Shown: piece after piece, positions 1 to 8,069 of the stretch
How the letters are laid out: the number at the start of each line of letters is the position of its first letter
Position numbering within the stretch: the stretch's first letter is position 1
Assembly: GCF_024295805.1 (NCBI RefSeq)
Contig: NZ_JANCLX010000002.1
Coordinates: forward strand, 224,720 to 288,719
Origin: Streptomyces cucumeris
GTDB taxonomy: Bacteria; Actinomycetota; Actinomycetes; Streptomycetales; Streptomycetaceae
Direction of reading: 5' to 3'
Length of the DNA stretch: 64,000 bases
Made by a program: the position numbers and the translations under genes
The notes under the pieces: model-generated
Seen by the model: only the letters and a program-made list of their open reading frames with translations
Database searches by the model: none
What the model was told of the DNA's origin: nothing

Positions 1-1788
1 TATGCGACGGGTGAAGCACTGGTGTGGTGCGACCGGCTCGTCCGGGGCCTGGACCAGCATGAGTTCGAGATCTACGCGCTGAGCCGCAGCGCCCACCAGG
101 AGGCCGCGGGCTGGACCGGACTCCCCGCCCAGGTGCGGCGGGTGCGCACCGCCGCGCTGTGGGGCGCTCCGCCCGCGCGGCGCGTCGGCCGCAGGCAGCG
201 GCGCCGCTTCGCGGAGCACTTCGCCGAACTGGCCGCCGCCATCGCCTCTCCGGGGGCCGGGGAGCCGGGCACCGGGCATCTGGCGGACCGTTTCGCCAAT
301 GGCCTCCACGGTCTGGCCGAACTCGCCCTCGACCTCGGCGGGCTCTCCGCCGCGCTCCGCTCCGAGGACGCCGTCCGCCTGCTGGAGCGCGCCTGCCGCC
401 TCCCCGGGGCCGCGCACGGCGCCCAGCAGGCGCGGGTCGCCGATCTGCTGACCGTCACCGAGGCGCTGGAGCGCGCGCTGCGCCCCCTGTCGCTCGACTG
501 GTACGGGCCCTTCGGACTCGCCCGGGTCGATCTGTGCCATGCCGCCTCCGGCGGGGCGGCGGCGCTCCCGGGGCTGGTGGCCGAACGGTTCTTCGGTACA
601 CCGCTGCTGGTCACCGAGTACGGCGTCCGGCTGCGCGAGCACTACCTCGCGGACCATCCGGCCGGACCGGCGGACCCGGCGCGGTCCGGCGCCCCGCGCC
701 CCACGCCCGTCCGCACCCTGCTCACCGCCTTCCAGGGCCGCCTGGCCGCCGAGGTCTACGCGCGGGCCGCGCTGATCACCCCCGGCAACACCCACGCCCG
801 CCGCTGGCAGGAGCGGTGCGGTGCCGACCCCGAGCGGCTGCGCACCGTCTACCCCGGTATGGACGCCGCCCGCTTCGCGGAGGTCGGCGAGGGCGGTGAG
901 CGCGGCGACGGCGCCGCGGGCGCCGGCGACGACGGCCGCACGCTGGTGTGGGTGGGCCGGGTCGAGCCGCCCAAGGACGTCGTCGGTCTGCTGCACGCGT
1001 TCGCGGAGGTGCGCCGCCGACGGCCGGACGCCCGGCTGCGCATCATCGAGACCCGGCGCGCGGACGCCCCCGTGGAACCGGCGGGGGAGGAGGACTACCC
1101 GGCCCGCTGCCGCGCCCTCGCCGCGCACCTCTTCCCCGACGAGGCCGTGAACGCCCACACCGTCGGCGACAACCCGGTCTCCTTCGAACGGCTCGGGGAG
1201 CCCGGGGCGCCGTCCCTGCCGGAGGCGTACGCGGCGGGCGGGGTCGTGGTGCTCTCCAGCGTGGTCGAGGGCTTTCCGGTGGGACTGGTCGAGGCGATGT
1301 TCTGCGGCCGGGCCACGGTGTCGACGGACGTCGGCGCGGTGTGCGAGGTCATCGGCGGTACCGGTCTGGTGGTGCCCCCGCGCAACCCCCGGGCGCTCGC
1401 CGAGGCATGCCTGGCGCTGCTGCGCGACCCCGCCCGCCGTGCGCGCCTGGGCGCCGCGGCACGGGCCCGCGCGCTGGAGCTGTTCACGATCGAGCAGAAC
1501 GTGGCCGCCTTCCGCGGGATCTACCTGGAGCTGATGTCGCACTGCCCGGTGCGGCGCGAGGAGGTCGGCGAGGACGGCGCGCCCCTGCCGTTCGCCCTCC
1601 CGGCGGAGGCCCATATCCCGGGCCGCTGGACCGCCGGCCGCGACGGCGACGGCTCCGGCCACCGGTCCGCGGATCCCGCGCCGTCCCGCGGCGCACAGGA
1701 GCACACCCCGGGCTGGGCCGTTCCGGTGTCCCGTGAGGCGCTGGGTGTGGGCCCGGTGGCGAACCACCTGACCGAGGAGGGCGTATGA
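1..1788 (+). CDS. PelF-like GT4 glycosyltransferase, 5' end outside window
   Basis: This is a GT-B fold glycosyltransferase that would add sugars from a nucleotide-sugar donor, probably for an exopolysaccharide. The frame is open from base 1, so the start lies upstream and the GTG at 22 is internal. The first ~290 visible residues resemble the DUF3492 region of PelF-type enzymes. The C-terminal Rossmann half (about 310-510) has LVWVGRVEPPKD and an EX7E motif (E423 and E431 counted from base 1), the GT4 nucleotide-sugar site. The last ~70 residues are low-complexity. It overlaps the next gene by ATGA, implying translational coupling. Family assignment is firm. Donor and product are inferred from context only. 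Confidence 0.9.
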   Translation, partial: YATGEALVWCDRLVRGLDQHEFEIYALSRSAHQEAAGWTGLPAQVRRVRTAALWGAPPARRVGRRQRRRFAEHFAELAAAIASPGAGEPGTGHLADRFANGLHGLAELALDLGGLSAALRSEDAVRLLERACRLPGAAHGAQQARVADLLTVTEALERALRPLSLDWYGPFGLARVDLCHAASGGAAALPGLVAERFFGTPLLVTEYGVRLREHYLADHPAGPADPARSGAPRPTPVRTLLTAFQGRLAAEVYARAALITPGNTHARRWQERCGADPERLRTVYPGMDAARFAEVGEGGERGDGAAGAGDDGRTLVWVGRVEPPKDVVGLLHAFAEVRRRRPDARLRIIETRRADAPVEPAGEEDYPARCRALAAHLFPDEAVNAHTVGDNPVSFERLGEPGAPSLPEAYAAGGVVVLSSVVEGFPVGLVEAMFCGRATVSTDVGAVCEVIGGTGLVVPPRNPRALAEACLALLRDPARRARLGAAARARALELFTIEQNVAAFRGIYLELMSHCPVRREEVGEDGAPLPFALPAEAHIPGRWTAGRDGDGSGHRSADPAPSRGAQEHTPGWAVPVSREALGVGPVANHLTEEGV

Positions 1789-3107
1789 CCCTGCCCCATG
1801 ACCCCCTGTCGGACCAGCCCACCACCCCCACCTCCCCCGGCGGCTGGAACGATCCCTCCCGCGCCCTGATCACCCCCGACGACCCGGCGGACGCCCCCGG
1901 ATCCGGGGCGCGGGCGGGCGCCGGTCGGCGGCGGCCCGCCGATCCGGTGCGGGAGCTGATGCACCGGCACCACGACCTCTGCGCCCGCGCCGTCGATCCG
2001 CTGGAGATCGCCGCCGGGCTGGAGGCCCACGGGGTGACGGACCGCACCGCCGCCCGCTTCCGGCACCGCGATGTCTTCGGCCTCGCCGAGGAGTTGTACG
2101 CCCGGGTGCCCCGCGCCGAGGAGTCCGCGGCGGCCCCCGCCCCGCGTCCCGCGCGCGGGACCTGGGCGCTGTGGCCGCTGCCCGGGGCGCTGTGCGCGGC
2201 GACCGCATGGGCCGTACTGCGGCCGGACCTCGCGCCGCCCGCCCCTCGGGCCGCCGCCGGAGCGTTCGGCACCGTCCTGGTGGCCGTCGCGCTCTGGCTG
2301 TGCCTGAGCCGGGGCCCGCTGCGGATCGCCGGACGCGGACGCGGCGGGTGGCTCGCGGACCTCGCAGGTCCGCTCTGCCTCGGCTGGCTCCTGGGCTACG
2401 CCGCCTGCGGGGACTGGCTGCTCACCGGGCTGGTCACCGGTGAGCGCGGCGCGTACGACCCCGCCCGCGCCGCCGGGACCGCCGTGGTCCTCGCGCTGGC
2501 CGTCGCGCCCGCCGCCGGATGCGCCCGCTGGTTCGCCCTCCGGGCGCGCCGGAGGCTGACGGGCAGCCGCGGGGTGGGGGAGTTCGCCACCAGGGTCCGC
2601 CCGCTGTTCGCGCTCACCGCCCTCGGCTTCCTGGCCGCGCTGGCGCCCCTGGTGCTCACCGCCCGGCTCGTCCTCCCCCGGCCGCCCGCCGGCTCCGGCC
2701 CCGGGTCCGTCACCACCGTCGAGGCGGCCGTCGCCGCGCTGGCCGCGCTGCTGTTCCTGGCCCGGCTGCTCGCCGTCCACGGCTTCCGCGGGGCGGCGGT
2801 CGGCGGGCTGGCCGCAGCCTGCGCGGTCGAGGCGGTGGTGGAGGTCACCGCGCTGGCCGCCCGGCTGCCCGGCGCCGCCCCGCTCGGCGAGCCGGTGGCA
2901 CGGCTGACCGCCGCCCATGGCGCCGCCGTCGTCCCCGCGGCCGCCTGCGCCGCCGCCGCGCTCGGCCTGCTCGGATACGCCTGCGCCGTCCTGTCCCGTG
3001 CCTCGGCCCACGGTGACGCCCCCGGCGCGCCGGGCGACGGCACCTCCCGCCGCGGTCCGCACCGTGCCGACGGCACCCATCCGGCGCCCTGCGAGGCGCC
3101 CCAGTGA
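1785..3107 (+). CDS. polytopic membrane protein, unknown function
   Basis: A 440-residue integral membrane protein. The N-terminal ~120 residues are soluble and include a conserved-looking stretch around VDPLEIAAGLEAHGVTDRT that also mentions an RHRD segment. About eight hydrophobic helices follow from residue ~125 to ~410, then a short hydrophilic His/Arg-rich tail. The start is fixed by the ATGA overlap with the upstream glycosyltransferase. It is not recognisably a PelG or Wzx flippase by motif, but its place between a glycosyltransferase and a sugar epimerase makes a role in polysaccharide assembly or export plausible. That role is inference. Confidence 0.8.
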   Translation: MTLPHDPLSDQPTTPTSPGGWNDPSRALITPDDPADAPGSGARAGAGRRRPADPVRELMHRHHDLCARAVDPLEIAAGLEAHGVTDRTAARFRHRDVFGLAEELYARVPRAEESAAAPAPRPARGTWALWPLPGALCAATAWAVLRPDLAPPAPRAAAGAFGTVLVAVALWLCLSRGPLRIAGRGRGGWLADLAGPLCLGWLLGYAACGDWLLTGLVTGERGAYDPARAAGTAVVLALAVAPAAGCARWFALRARRRLTGSRGVGEFATRVRPLFALTALGFLAALAPLVLTARLVLPRPPAGSGPGSVTTVEAAVAALAALLFLARLLAVHGFRGAAVGGLAAACAVEAVVEVTALAARLPGAAPLGEPVARLTAAHGAAVVPAAACAAAALGLLGYACAVLSRASAHGDAPGAPGDGTSRRGPHRADGTHPAPCEAPQ

Positions 3108-3163
3108 ACCCGCCACCCCCCGTACGACCGCAGCACCCTGCCACCCTCACGAGGAGCCACCAC

Positions 3164-3217
3164 ATGAGCGACGACCTGTCCTGTCCACGCACCCGCGCGG
3201 GGAGGCGTGACCGATGA
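3164..3217 (+). CDS. 17-codon leader ORF coupled to the epimerase
   Basis: ATG at 3164 is preceded by GAGGAG at a good distance and encodes MSDDLSCPRTRAGRRDR. Its TGA overlaps the ATG of the epimerase gene in an ATGA junction (3214-3217). The downstream gene also has its own GGGGAGG Shine-Dalgarno inside this mini-ORF. It could be a translational-coupling leader or a chance ORF. No function can be assigned to the peptide. Confidence 0.35.
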   Translation: MSDDLSCPRTRAGRRDR

Positions 3218-4239
3218 GAGTCCTGCTGCTCGGCTCCGGGGGATATCTGGGGCGCTATGTCGCGGAGCACCTGCTCGCCGACCCCGCCGTACAGCTCACC
3301 GCGCTCGGCCGGGGGGACGACGCCGATGTGCGCTTCGACCTCTCCAGCGGCAGCCCCGGCGCGCTCACCCGCTTCCTCAACGCCGTCCACCCCGGTGTGG
3401 TGATCAACTGCGCGGGCGCCACCCGCGGCGGAGCCCGGGAGCTCACCCGGCACAACACGGTGGCGGTCGCGACGGTCTGCGAGTCGCTGCGGCGCAGCGG
3501 CTGCGGTGCCCGGCTGGTGCAGATCGGCTGCTCCTCCGAGTACGGACCCTCGCAGCCCGGTTCGTCGACCGCCGAGGACGCCGTGCCGCGCCCCGGCGGC
3601 CCGTACGGGGTGAGCAAGCTGGCCGCCACCGAGCTGGTGCTGGGCTCGGGCCTGGACGCGGTGGTGCTGCGGGTGTTCTCCCCGGTGGGGCCGGGCACCC
3701 CGGCCGGGTCCCCGCTGGGCAGGCTCGCCGAGGCGATGCGCCGGGCGATGCAGTCCGGGGAGAGCGAGCTGAAGCTGAGCGGGCTCGGCGTCCAGCGGGA
3801 CTTCGTGGACGTCCGGGACGTGGCGCGGGCGGTGCACGCCGCCTCGCTGTCGGCCGCCCAGGGCGTGGTCAACATCGGCACCGGCCGTGCGGTGCGGCTG
3901 CGCGAGGCGGCCGCAGTGCTGGCCCGGGTGGCGGGGTTCGGCGGCTCGCTGCACGAGATCGACGCCCCGCCCGGGCGCGGGCTGGTGCACCACGCGGCCG
4001 GCGCGGTGGCCCATGTCCCGGCCCCGGCCCACGCCGCGCACGGCCCCGGCCACCACCCCCATCCGGCGGCGGAGGGGCACCCCACCGGCGGCGCGGCCAC
4101 CTTCCCCTACCCGGACGGCTGCGGAAGCTGGCAGCAGGCGGATGTGCGCACCGCCCGGGACCGGCTCGGCTGGCGCTCCAGGATCCCGCTGGAGGAGTCG
4201 CTCGCCGACATCTGGATGGAGGCGGCATGTCGCATCTGA
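3214..4239 (+). CDS. NAD-dependent sugar-nucleotide epimerase/dehydratase
   Basis: Extended short-chain dehydrogenase of 341 residues. The N-terminal Rossmann motif GSGGYLG is at residues 7-13, a serine-rich CSSEYG segment comes near 107, and the catalytic YGVSK (Y131, K135) follows. This is typical of UDP-hexose 4-epimerases and related dehydratases. A His-rich insertion lies at about residues 258-292, unusual for the family, just before the C-terminal substrate-binding part. The start is ATG with GGGGAGG upstream. The 3' end overlaps the next gene by 13 bases. In context it probably supplies an epimerised sugar nucleotide to the upstream glycosyltransferase. The exact substrate cannot be read from the sequence. 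Confidence 0.88.
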   Translation: MRVLLLGSGGYLGRYVAEHLLADPAVQLTALGRGDDADVRFDLSSGSPGALTRFLNAVHPGVVINCAGATRGGARELTRHNTVAVATVCESLRRSGCGARLVQIGCSSEYGPSQPGSSTAEDAVPRPGGPYGVSKLAATELVLGSGLDAVVLRVFSPVGPGTPAGSPLGRLAEAMRRAMQSGESELKLSGLGVQRDFVDVRDVARAVHAASLSAAQGVVNIGTGRAVRLREAAAVLARVAGFGGSLHEIDAPPGRGLVHHAAGAVAHVPAPAHAAHGPGHHPHPAAEGHPTGGAATFPYPDGCGSWQQADVRTARDRLGWRSRIPLEESLADIWMEAACRI

Positions 4240-4994
4240 CCTCCCCGGGTCCGCTGCGCGACATCCCCGCCGCCGATCACACGCTCGGCCTGGGCGTCCC
4301 CGGCTACGCCCACCCGCTGGTGGCGCCCACCGAATGGGCGGAGCTCGCCCGGCCGGGCGCCCCGGTGGACTGGACGGTGCTCTCGGTGGGGCGAGGCCCC
4401 GGCGCCCGCCGGGATCCGCACTGCCTCACCGCGGTGGCCCGGCTGCGCGCCGCGGGTGTGCGGGTGCTGGGCCTCCTGGACGCCCGCTGCGGCACCCGCC
4501 CGTTCGGCGAGCTGGTCTCCGATGCCGACCGCTTCCTGGACTGGTACCGGGTGGACGGCTTCCTGCTGGACCGCTGCCCGGCCGACCGTCCCGGCCTGGT
4601 GGAGGTCCGCCGTACCGCCGCCACCCTGCGCGCCCTGCTCGGCGGCGGTCATCTGGTGCTGGGGCAGGGCACCCATCCGCACCCGGAGTACATGGAGGTC
4701 GCCGATCAGCTGGTGACCTTCCGCGGCGCGTGGGCGGACTATCGTTGGTCCCAGGTCGCGGAGTGGACGGCGGGGTATCCGCCCGAACGCTTCTGCCATC
4801 TGGTGCACGGCGTCCCTGGGCCGCATCTGGAGGAGGCGCTGCGGATCGCCCGCTGGCAGGGCGCGGGGACGATCTACTTCACCGACCGTACGCACCATCC
4901 GGGGCGGCGGACCTCCGCGACCACGCCCTGGGAGGCCCTGCCCGGCTACTGGGACGACATCGTCTCGCGCATCGGACCGCGTGTCATGGAATGA
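4227..4994 (+). CDS. spherulin-4 / GH135-like protein
   Basis: A 255-residue protein of the spherulation-specific family 4 type, a TIM-barrel family that includes fungal Sph3 (GH135, cleaving alpha-1,4-N-acetylgalactosamine polymers). Landmarks are VPGYAHP near residue 24, a GPG at 57-59, LRAAGVRVLG near 73-82 and DWYRVDGFLLDRC at 105-117. The usual FxDE motif of the family appears as LLDRC, so the acidic pair is altered and activity is uncertain. No signal peptide is visible, so it may act in the cytoplasm or be exported another way. It overlaps the epimerase gene and ends the exopolysaccharide-like operon. Confidence 0.8.
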   Translation: MSHLTSPGPLRDIPAADHTLGLGVPGYAHPLVAPTEWAELARPGAPVDWTVLSVGRGPGARRDPHCLTAVARLRAAGVRVLGLLDARCGTRPFGELVSDADRFLDWYRVDGFLLDRCPADRPGLVEVRRTAATLRALLGGGHLVLGQGTHPHPEYMEVADQLVTFRGAWADYRWSQVAEWTAGYPPERFCHLVHGVPGPHLEEALRIARWQGAGTIYFTDRTHHPGRRTSATTPWEALPGYWDDIVSRIGPRVME

Positions 4995-5013
4995 GATGGG
5001 GCGTGGCAGTGTT
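4988..5013 (+). promoter_or_regulatory. sigma-R-type promoter of moeZ
   Basis: GGAAT at 4988-4992 and GTT at 5011-5013 are separated by exactly 18 bases, the spacing of the known SigR consensus GGAAT-N18-GTT. The -35 overlaps the last codons of the spherulin-4 gene. Transcription would begin about 65 bases before the GTG start of moeZ. moeZ/moeB is an established SigR-regulon gene in S. coelicolor, which supports the call. Confidence 0.85.
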
Positions 5014-5082
5014 ACGGGAAGAAAACCACCCCGCTCACGCGGGGGTGCATGTCCGTCTGCTCCCTCCCCTTACGGAGTCCCC

Positions 5083-6261
5083 GTGTCGCTGCCACCCCTG
5101 GTCGAGCCGGCTGCCGAGCTCACCGTCGACGAGGTCCGCAGGTACTCGCGCCATCTGATCATCCCCGATGTCGGGATGGACGGGCAGAAGCGGCTGAAGA
5201 ACGCCAAGGTCCTCTGTGTGGGCGCGGGCGGTCTCGGCTCCCCGGCCCTGATGTACCTGGCCGCGGCCGGTGTGGGCACCCTCGGCATCGTGGAGTTCGA
5301 CGAGGTCGACGAGTCCAATCTGCAGCGCCAGATCATCCACAGCCAGGCGGACATCGGCCGCTCCAAGGCCGCGTCGGCCCGGGACACGGTGCTCGGCATC
5401 AACCCGTATGTGAACGTCGTCCTCCACGAGGAGCGCCTCGAGGCGGACAACGTGATGGAGATGTTCGCCCAGTACGACCTGATCGTGGACGGCACGGACA
5501 ACTTCGCCACCCGCTATCTGGTCAATGACGCGTGCGTGCTGCTGAACAAGCCGTACGTCTGGGGTTCGATCTACCGCTTCGACGGTCAGGCGTCGGTCTT
5601 CTGGTCCGAGCACGGTCCCTGCTACCGCTGCCTGTACCCGGAGCCCCCGCCGCCGGGCATGGTCCCGTCCTGCGCCGAGGGCGGTGTGCTCGGTGTGCTC
5701 TGCGCGTCGATCGGCTCGATCCAGGTCAACGAGGCGATCAAGCTGCTCGCCGGTATCGGCGACCCGCTGGTCGGCCGACTGATGATCTACGACGCCCTGG
5801 AGATGACCTACCGCCAGGTCAAGGTCCGCAAGGACCCCGACTGCGCGGTCTGCGGGCCGAACGCGACGGTCACCGAGCTGATCGACTACGAGGCGTTCTG
5901 CGGTGTCGTCTCGGAGGAGGCCCAGGAGGCCGCCGCCGGGTCCACCATCACGCCCAAGCAGCTCAAGGAGTGGATCGACGACGGCGAGAACATCGACATC
6001 ATCGATGTCCGCGAGCCGAACGAGTACGAGATCGTCTCCATCCCCGGCGCCCGGCTGATCCCGAAGAACGAGTTCCTGATGGGCGGCGCCCTCCAGGAGC
6101 TGCCGCAGGACAAGAAGATCGTCCTGCACTGCAAGACGGGTGTCCGGTCCGCGGAGGTCCTGGCCGTGCTGAAGTCCGCGGGCTTCGCGGACGCCGTGCA
6201 CGTGGGCGGCGGTGTGATCGGCTGGGTCCACCAGATCGAGCCCGAGAAGCCCGTCTACTGA
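5083..6261 (+). CDS. moeZ: MoeZ adenylyltransferase/sulfurtransferase
   Basis: A 392-residue E1-like enzyme that adenylates the C-terminus of sulfur-carrier proteins (MoaD, CysO and ThiS types) and then transfers sulfur from its rhodanese domain. The ThiF/MoeB domain has the ATP loop GAGGLGSP from residue 47 and two zinc pairs, C180/C183 and C254/C257. The C-terminal rhodanese domain (about 290-392) has the active-site loop HCKTGVRS with C350. The GTG start at 5083 has GGAG just upstream. It is driven by a SigR-type promoter, fitting a role in sulfur supply during thiol stress. A strong palindrome follows the stop. Confidence 0.96.
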   Translation: MSLPPLVEPAAELTVDEVRRYSRHLIIPDVGMDGQKRLKNAKVLCVGAGGLGSPALMYLAAAGVGTLGIVEFDEVDESNLQRQIIHSQADIGRSKAASARDTVLGINPYVNVVLHEERLEADNVMEMFAQYDLIVDGTDNFATRYLVNDACVLLNKPYVWGSIYRFDGQASVFWSEHGPCYRCLYPEPPPPGMVPSCAEGGVLGVLCASIGSIQVNEAIKLLAGIGDPLVGRLMIYDALEMTYRQVKVRKDPDCAVCGPNATVTELIDYEAFCGVVSEEAQEAAAGSTITPKQLKEWIDDGENIDIIDVREPNEYEIVSIPGARLIPKNEFLMGGALQELPQDKKIVLHCKTGVRSAEVLAVLKSAGFADAVHVGGGVIGWVHQIEPEKPVY

Positions 6262-6309
6262 GGCTGACGTCCGCACCGGGCCGACCCCGGAACCCCGGAC
6301 GGAGACGCG

Positions 6310-6345
6310 CGCGGGGCCCGGACCGATATCGGTCCGGGCCCCGCG
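6310..6345. terminator. bidirectional hairpin terminator
   Basis: A perfect 18-base inverted repeat (arms 6310-6327 and 6328-6345, centred on CCGATATCGG) lies between convergent moeZ and the lipoprotein peptidase gene. No T-tract is present on either side, as is common for Streptomyces terminators. Confidence 0.8.
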
Positions 6346-6355
6346 GTGTGTCCGG

Positions 6356-7957
6356 CTAGGAACAGGTGGTGCCGTCCGAGGGCACCTTCCCGTCCAGCAG
6401 ATAGGCGTTCACGGTCCTGGTCATACAGGCGTTGCCGCTGTTGTACGCACCGTGGCCCTGGCCCTTGTAGGTGACCTCGACCCCCACGCCCGGACCGAGT
6501 TCCCCGGCCATCTTGCGCGCCCCCGCGTACGGGGTCGCCGGGTCACCGGTGTTGCCGACCACCAGGATCGGCGCCGAGCCCTTGGCGTTCACCTCCGGGC
6601 TGTCGGTGGTCCCGTCCACCGGCCATTCGGTGCAGCCGAGCATGCCCCAGGCCAGGTACTCGCCGAAGACCGGCGACGCCTCGCGGAACCGGGGCAGTTG
6701 GGCCTTCACATCCTCGACGGTGTAACGCTGCTTGTCGTCCACGCAGTTGACGGCCATATTGGCGGCGCTGATGTTGCTGTAGCGGCCCTTCTCGTCCCGG
6801 CCGGCGAGTGAATCCGACATCGCCAGCAGCATGTTGCCCTTGCCGAAGTGCATCGCTTCCTGGAGGCCGAGCGTCAGATACCGCCAGCTCTCCCGGTCGT
6901 ACAGCGCGGCGGCGATCCCGCTCAGGGCGCCGTCCTGGGTGAGCTTGCGGCCGCTCTGGGTGGACAGCGGCTTCTTGTCCAGCTTCTTCAGGAACGCGGC
7001 GATCTTTGCGTCGCCCGCCTCGGCGTCACTGCCGGTCGGACAGCCGATGCCCTTCTTGGCGCAGTCCTTCAGGTAGTTGTCCAGCGCGAGCTGGAACCCC
7101 TTGGCCTGACCGTAGGCGCCCTCCTCGGGGTCCTCGGTCGGGTCGACGACGGCGTCGAGCACCGCGCGTCCCACGTTCCGGGGGAAGAGATGGGCGTAGA
7201 CACCGCCGAGTTCGGTGCCGTACGAGATGCCGAAGTACGAGAGCTTGCGGTCACCGAGCACCTGCCGCATGAGGTCCATGTCACGGGCGGCGCTGACGGT
7301 GTCCACATGGGGCAGGACCCGGCCGGACTTCTTCTCGCAGGCGGCGGCGTACTTCCGGGAGTCCGCCGTGGCGGCCTTGATCTCGTCCTCGTCGTCCGGG
7401 GTGCCGTCGACGGCGTCGGCCGCGTCCATCTCCTTGTCGCTCAGACAAGTCACGCCCGCGCTCTCCCCGACCCCGCGCGGATCGAAGCTCACCAGATCGT
7501 AGCGGGTGCGCAGCTTGGCGTAGTCGTCGGCGAAGCCGGGCAGCGAGGAGACCCCGGAGCCGCCGGGGCCACCGAAGTTGAACATCAGGGAGCCGATCCG
7601 GCGGTCCTCGTCGGTGGCCCCGGCCCGGATCATGGCGAGATCGATCGTCTCGCCCTTCGGCTTCGCGTAGTCCAGCGGAGCCTTGAGCGTGGCGCATTCC
7701 CAGTCGTTCCCCGGTGCCGCGCCGGTGCCCTGGATCGGCGACGGTGCGGGGCAGGACTTCCACCGCAGCTTCTGGCCGGTGAGCGAGTCCGGCAGGGAGC
7801 TGTCCGTCGCGGCGGGGGCCGGGGCGGACGGTCTGGACTGCCCCTTGCCCTGGTCCTTTCCGCCGTCGTCATCGCAGCCGACGACGGCGGTGAGAGCGAC
7901 CACGACGGTCGCGGAGACCAGTGCCCTGGTCCGTATGGTGCGTAGGGAACTCGACAT
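6356..7957 (-). CDS. secreted lipoprotein alpha/beta-hydrolase, TAP-like peptidase
   Basis: A 533-residue secreted enzyme of the tripeptidyl-aminopeptidase (S33, TAP-like) group, which removes short peptides from protein N-termini outside the cell. A lipoprotein signal peptide ends in AVVGC with C28 as the lipidated cysteine. The oxyanion segment FNFGGPGGSG is near residue 128. The nucleophile is S245 in GISYGTELGG, with D472 (NTGDPATPY) and H502 (GQGHGAY) completing the triad. It is about 110 bases downstream of a close paralogue in the same orientation, suggesting tandem duplication. ATG at 7957 was chosen because the signal peptide begins there. Confidence 0.9.
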   Translation of the reverse strand: MSSSLRTIRTRALVSATVVVALTAVVGCDDDGGKDQGKGQSRPSAPAPAATDSSLPDSLTGQKLRWKSCPAPSPIQGTGAAPGNDWECATLKAPLDYAKPKGETIDLAMIRAGATDEDRRIGSLMFNFGGPGGSGVSSLPGFADDYAKLRTRYDLVSFDPRGVGESAGVTCLSDKEMDAADAVDGTPDDEDEIKAATADSRKYAAACEKKSGRVLPHVDTVSAARDMDLMRQVLGDRKLSYFGISYGTELGGVYAHLFPRNVGRAVLDAVVDPTEDPEEGAYGQAKGFQLALDNYLKDCAKKGIGCPTGSDAEAGDAKIAAFLKKLDKKPLSTQSGRKLTQDGALSGIAAALYDRESWRYLTLGLQEAMHFGKGNMLLAMSDSLAGRDEKGRYSNISAANMAVNCVDDKQRYTVEDVKAQLPRFREASPVFGEYLAWGMLGCTEWPVDGTTDSPEVNAKGSAPILVVGNTGDPATPYAGARKMAGELGPGVGVEVTYKGQGHGAYNSGNACMTRTVNAYLLDGKVPSDGTTCS

Positions 7958-8069
7958 ACCCGGTGATCCTAGGAGGAGGGTCCGAACGGGAGTGTGCGTA
8001 CTCCTTCTCAATACCGTCACGGTTGGCGCCGCCGGAGTCATGAGGCTCCCTAGATCCCAACGACACGGC

